This document shows positions 61,570 through 64,000 of a stretch of DNA of 64,000 nucleotides, piece after piece. The notes under the pieces are model-generated. The model had not been told where the DNA came from. It saw only the letters and a program-made list of their open reading frames with translations, and made no database searches. The DNA is taken from contig JADJMG010000007.1 of assembly GCA_016709725.1 (NCBI GenBank), forward strand, positions 321,417 to 385,416, in the 5' to 3' direction. A program made the translations under genes and the position numbers. How positions within the stretch are numbered: position 1 is the first letter of the stretch; the number at the start of each line of letters is the position of its first letter. The DNA comes from Bacteroidota bacterium. Its GTDB lineage: Bacteria > Bacteroidota > Bacteroidia > AKYH767-A > OLB10.

Positions 61570-63723
61570 ATGAAAAAACGTCTCTTCTTAGTGGGCTGTC
61601 TACTATCATTTAGTTTGATTTCTTCAGCGCAACAAAGACTCGCCAATCCCAATAATCTCATGCAAAAGGAGATTACCAAGCGGACTTGTGGATCAGGTGT
61701 AATGGATGCTGATTACGAAAATTGGCTGCAACCATTAATATTACAACAAGCGCAAAACAGCAACAAAGGTGCAGCTACGGTGTTCAATATTCCTGTTGTT
61801 TTTCATGTGCTTCATAATGGTGTTAATGTAGGAGTAGGGTTAAATATTTCGGATGCCCAAATCCTTTCACAATTAGCAGTGCTGAATGAAGATTTTAGAA
61901 AATTAAATGCTGACACGGCAACCATTCAAAGTGTATTCGCAGGTGTTGCTGCTGACTGTGAAATTAATTTTTGCTTGGCACAAACTGATCCACAGGGTGG
62001 ACTCACTACGGGTATTGATCGAATTAATTATACAACATTGGGTCCAACCACACCTCCATTTCAAAAATCATATATTGACGGGACAATCAAACCGAATACC
62101 ATTTGGAATACTAATAATTATTTGAATATATGGGTAGTTCCAGATTATAATGATAATGGTTTTGATATCTTAGGACATGCTACTTTTCCAGCTGGTAGTG
62201 GACTTTCGGGTTTATCAGCACCTTTTGGAACCCCAACTACTGATGGCGTGGTAATTTGGTATAAATCCTGTGGTCGAGTAGGAAATGTACAATTTCCTTA
62301 TCACAAAGGAAGAACGGCTACTCATGAAATTGGACATTGGTTAGGACTTCGTCACATCTGGGGCGATGCAAATTGCGGAAATGATTTTTGTAGTGATACC
62401 CCCACACAACAATCTGCTAATTTTGGATGCGTAGCTTACCCTCATGTTACTTGTGGCAATGGTCCCAATGGAGATATGTTCATGGATTTTATGGATTATG
62501 GGGATGATTTATGTTTGAAAATGTTTACTGCAAACCAAAAGGCTAGAATTCAAACGGTAATGAGCAACTCTCCAATGCGTGTTGCACTTTCACAATCTAC
62601 TACTTGCAATCCACCTGTTGTTGCAGCTCCGGTAGCTGATTTTTCAGCGAGCAGTACAACTATTACAGCGGGCGGAACCATCAATTTCACTGATTTAAGT
62701 ACGAATGTTCCAACAGGCTGGGCTTGGACTTTTACAGGTGGAAATCCTGCTAGTTCATCCGTTCAAAATCCAACGAATATTCTCTATGCCAACCCAGGAA
62801 CTTACACAGTAAGTTTAGTGGCTACCAATGGTACAGGAAGCGATACGGAGACGAAAACTAGTTATATCACAGTGAATCCAACGGGAACTTTAAGTTGTGA
62901 TACCATTACGAATTTTGATGGTTTAAAGCATACACCTTCAATTATAGGTTCGAATGGTTGGGGTTATGTCTCTGGCCAAAATAATTATCTTGATATTGCT
63001 AAGGCCGATAAATACACTATTGTTGGTGCAAATCAAACTATAGATGGTGCGTATTTCGTTTTCGGAATTGGTTCGAGTTCTGGCACGGGTCAAACAGCTA
63101 CCGTTACAGTATGGGATGACAATGGCGTGTCGGGTTTACCAAATACTGCATTAGGAACTGCAACTCTTTCATACGATTCAATTGCAGCAGGAGCATTAGC
63201 AGGCGCCTTAACTTGGGTTGATTTTGTTCCCAATATTGCAGTAAGTGGTGATGTCTATGTAGGGATTCAATTTGGATATAATCCAGGGGATACATTAGCC
63301 ATCGTTCATTGTGAAGATGCAGAAATTGCTGTTGGAACGGCTTGGGAAAAATGGACCGATAATACATGGCACCCATACAGTGAACCAAGCACAGGATGGG
63401 ACATTGAAGTAGCCCACTTGATACTCCCTGTTATTTGTCCATTCGTTGGAGTGCAAGAAAATTCACCTAGTTTTAAAATGAATTTATTCCCGAATCCAGC
63501 AAATACAAATTTAAATGTTGTTATCCCAAATCAAATGAGCTCAGGAAATTTGGAAGTTCGAGTGCTTACCACCTTGGGAGCAAACATTCTTACTGACAAA
63601 TTAAATTTCGTTCAAAACGGAATTTATAAGGTCGATGTGAGTTCATTATCACAAGGTTTTTATTTCTTAGAAGTAATTACTGAGTATGGTCGACAAATAG
63701 AGAAATTCCAAATTTCGAAATAG
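61570..63723 (+). CDS. T9SS-exported M43 metalloprotease with PKD domain
   Basis: 717 residues, intact. Signal peptide (LVGCLLSFSLISSAQQ), propeptide with TCGSGVMDADYENWLQP, M43 catalytic domain with HEIGHWLGLRH (His 252, 256, 262; Glu 253), CGNDFCSDTPTQQSANFGCV and Met-turn FMDFMDYGDDLCL. Then a PKD domain (ADFSASSTTITAGGTINFTD; about 355-440), a beta-sandwich of about 180 residues (VTVWDDNGVSGLPNT), and a type A T9SS sorting domain (MNLFPNPANTNLNVVI to EKFQISK). The catalytic domain is a clear paralog of the one at 56961-58885; the C-terminal modules differ. Likely secreted or surface-bound protease. Confidence 0.93.
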   Translation: MKKRLFLVGCLLSFSLISSAQQRLANPNNLMQKEITKRTCGSGVMDADYENWLQPLILQQAQNSNKGAATVFNIPVVFHVLHNGVNVGVGLNISDAQILSQLAVLNEDFRKLNADTATIQSVFAGVAADCEINFCLAQTDPQGGLTTGIDRINYTTLGPTTPPFQKSYIDGTIKPNTIWNTNNYLNIWVVPDYNDNGFDILGHATFPAGSGLSGLSAPFGTPTTDGVVIWYKSCGRVGNVQFPYHKGRTATHEIGHWLGLRHIWGDANCGNDFCSDTPTQQSANFGCVAYPHVTCGNGPNGDMFMDFMDYGDDLCLKMFTANQKARIQTVMSNSPMRVALSQSTTCNPPVVAAPVADFSASSTTITAGGTINFTDLSTNVPTGWAWTFTGGNPASSSVQNPTNILYANPGTYTVSLVATNGTGSDTETKTSYITVNPTGTLSCDTITNFDGLKHTPSIIGSNGWGYVSGQNNYLDIAKADKYTIVGANQTIDGAYFVFGIGSSSGTGQTATVTVWDDNGVSGLPNTALGTATLSYDSIAAGALAGALTWVDFVPNIAVSGDVYVGIQFGYNPGDTLAIVHCEDAEIAVGTAWEKWTDNTWHPYSEPSTGWDIEVAHLILPVICPFVGVQENSPSFKMNLFPNPANTNLNVVIPNQMSSGNLEVRVLTTLGANILTDKLNFVQNGIYKVDVSSLSQGFYFLEVITEYGRQIEKFQISK

Positions 63724-63747
63724 TATACTATTTATAATATTCCAATT

Positions 63748-63780
63748 AAAAGGGCTAAGCAATTATGTTTAGCCCTTTTT
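63748..63780 (+). terminator. rho-independent terminator
   Basis: AAAAGGGCTAA / TTAGCCCTTTT stem, 11 bp, with a 10-base loop and a trailing T run. It follows the metalloprotease stop by about 25 bases. Confidence 0.85.
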
Positions 63781-63844
63781 ACTTAAATATCAAATCATTA
63801 GCTATTTGACATGGGCTTCATTTCTTCGTACTTTTGTATCCTCT

Positions 63845-64000
63845 ATGCATCTTCAACACACACGTAATTTAGGTATTCTACTCTTTGTTTGCTTTAGTCT
63901 TATTACAAGTCATTTAACAGCTCAAACACGCTGCTTAACACACGAAGTGCATCAAAAGAAAATGGAAATGGATGCTCTTTATCGCAAACATTTTGAACTA
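63845..64000 (+). CDS. start of a secreted protein, cut by right edge
   Basis: 52 residues are visible from ATG 63845. An N-terminal signal peptide (NLGILLFVCFSLITSHLTAQ) ends in a TAQ cleavage-like site, followed by TRCLTHEVHQKKMEMDALYR. The single Cys soon after the cleavage site recalls the propeptides of the two M43 metalloproteases upstream (RNCGTMHHL; RTCGSGVMDA), so this could be a third member. The catalytic part is outside the window, so this is a guess. Confidence 0.6.
   Translation, partial: MHLQHTRNLGILLFVCFSLITSHLTAQTRCLTHEVHQKKMEMDALYRKHFEL

Noticed and set aside
1..64000. tRNA or rRNA genes
   Set aside because: I looked for T-loop GGTTCRA motifs with matching stems and rRNA signatures and found none; a tRNAscan run would settle it.

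Overview
The window reads as a chromosomal segment of a Bacteroidota bacterium. The direct signs are Por secretion system (T9SS) sorting domains of type A and type B, a PorE-like T9SS component, Bacteroidota-type promoters (-33 TTTG, about 19-20 nt, -7 TAnnTTTG), the short primary sigma factor, and AT-rich gene order typical of the phylum (parA-parB-DUF5683-dapB-lepB-wbqC; LptD/amidase/Fe-S/Mla). I cannot place it below phylum level from sequence alone. No transposase, phage structural gene, CRISPR array, rRNA or tRNA was recognised.

Layout. 1-2.9 kb: a TPR-linked adenylate cyclase running in from the left edge, then a broken lysine-ketoglutarate-reductase-like gene. 2.9-10.4 kb: housekeeping genes on the minus strand (rpe, rpoD, pnp, rpsO, accD, class I aldolase), with a 42-bp tandem repeat and a cluster of hairpins between rpsO and accD. 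10.6-16.3 kb: WbqC-like, signal peptidase I, dapB, DUF5683, parB, parA and a metallo-beta-lactamase-fold hydrolase. 16.5-22.5 kb: a T9SS type B surface protein, an M16 peptidase and an ArsR regulator. 22.6-31.6 kb: an envelope block (MlaD/F/E lipid transporter, a CCG-domain Fe-S protein with a membrane ferredoxin partner, a cell-wall amidase, LptD). 32-37.7 kb: ffh, folD, queE, a PorE-like protein and DUF4184. 37.7-45.9 kb: thioredoxin-fold proteins, two small unknown tail-anchored proteins, outer-membrane proteins, repeats and a DUF457-type membrane protein. 45.9-49.6 kb: a divergent cyanophycin synthetase/cyanophycinase pair. 49.7-53.8 kb: a secreted proline-rich protein divergent from a histidine kinase/response regulator pair, glutathione peroxidase and a small membrane protein. 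54.4-64 kb: an AddB-like nuclease with an internal deletion, an orphan response regulator, a membrane protein, two T9SS-exported M43 metalloproteases and the start of another secreted protein.

Themes. Much of the window serves the envelope: LPS and phospholipid transport, peptidoglycan splitting, signal peptide removal, T9SS export and surface proteases. A second theme is nitrogen storage through cyanophycin. 

Data quality. At least ten genes are interrupted. Nearly every interruption is a single-base change in a short homopolymer, and the protein reads through cleanly when one base is added or removed. I therefore treat most as probable assembly errors. Genes with one or two such sites are listed as CDS. 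The most damaged ones, and true remnants, are listed as pseudogenes.
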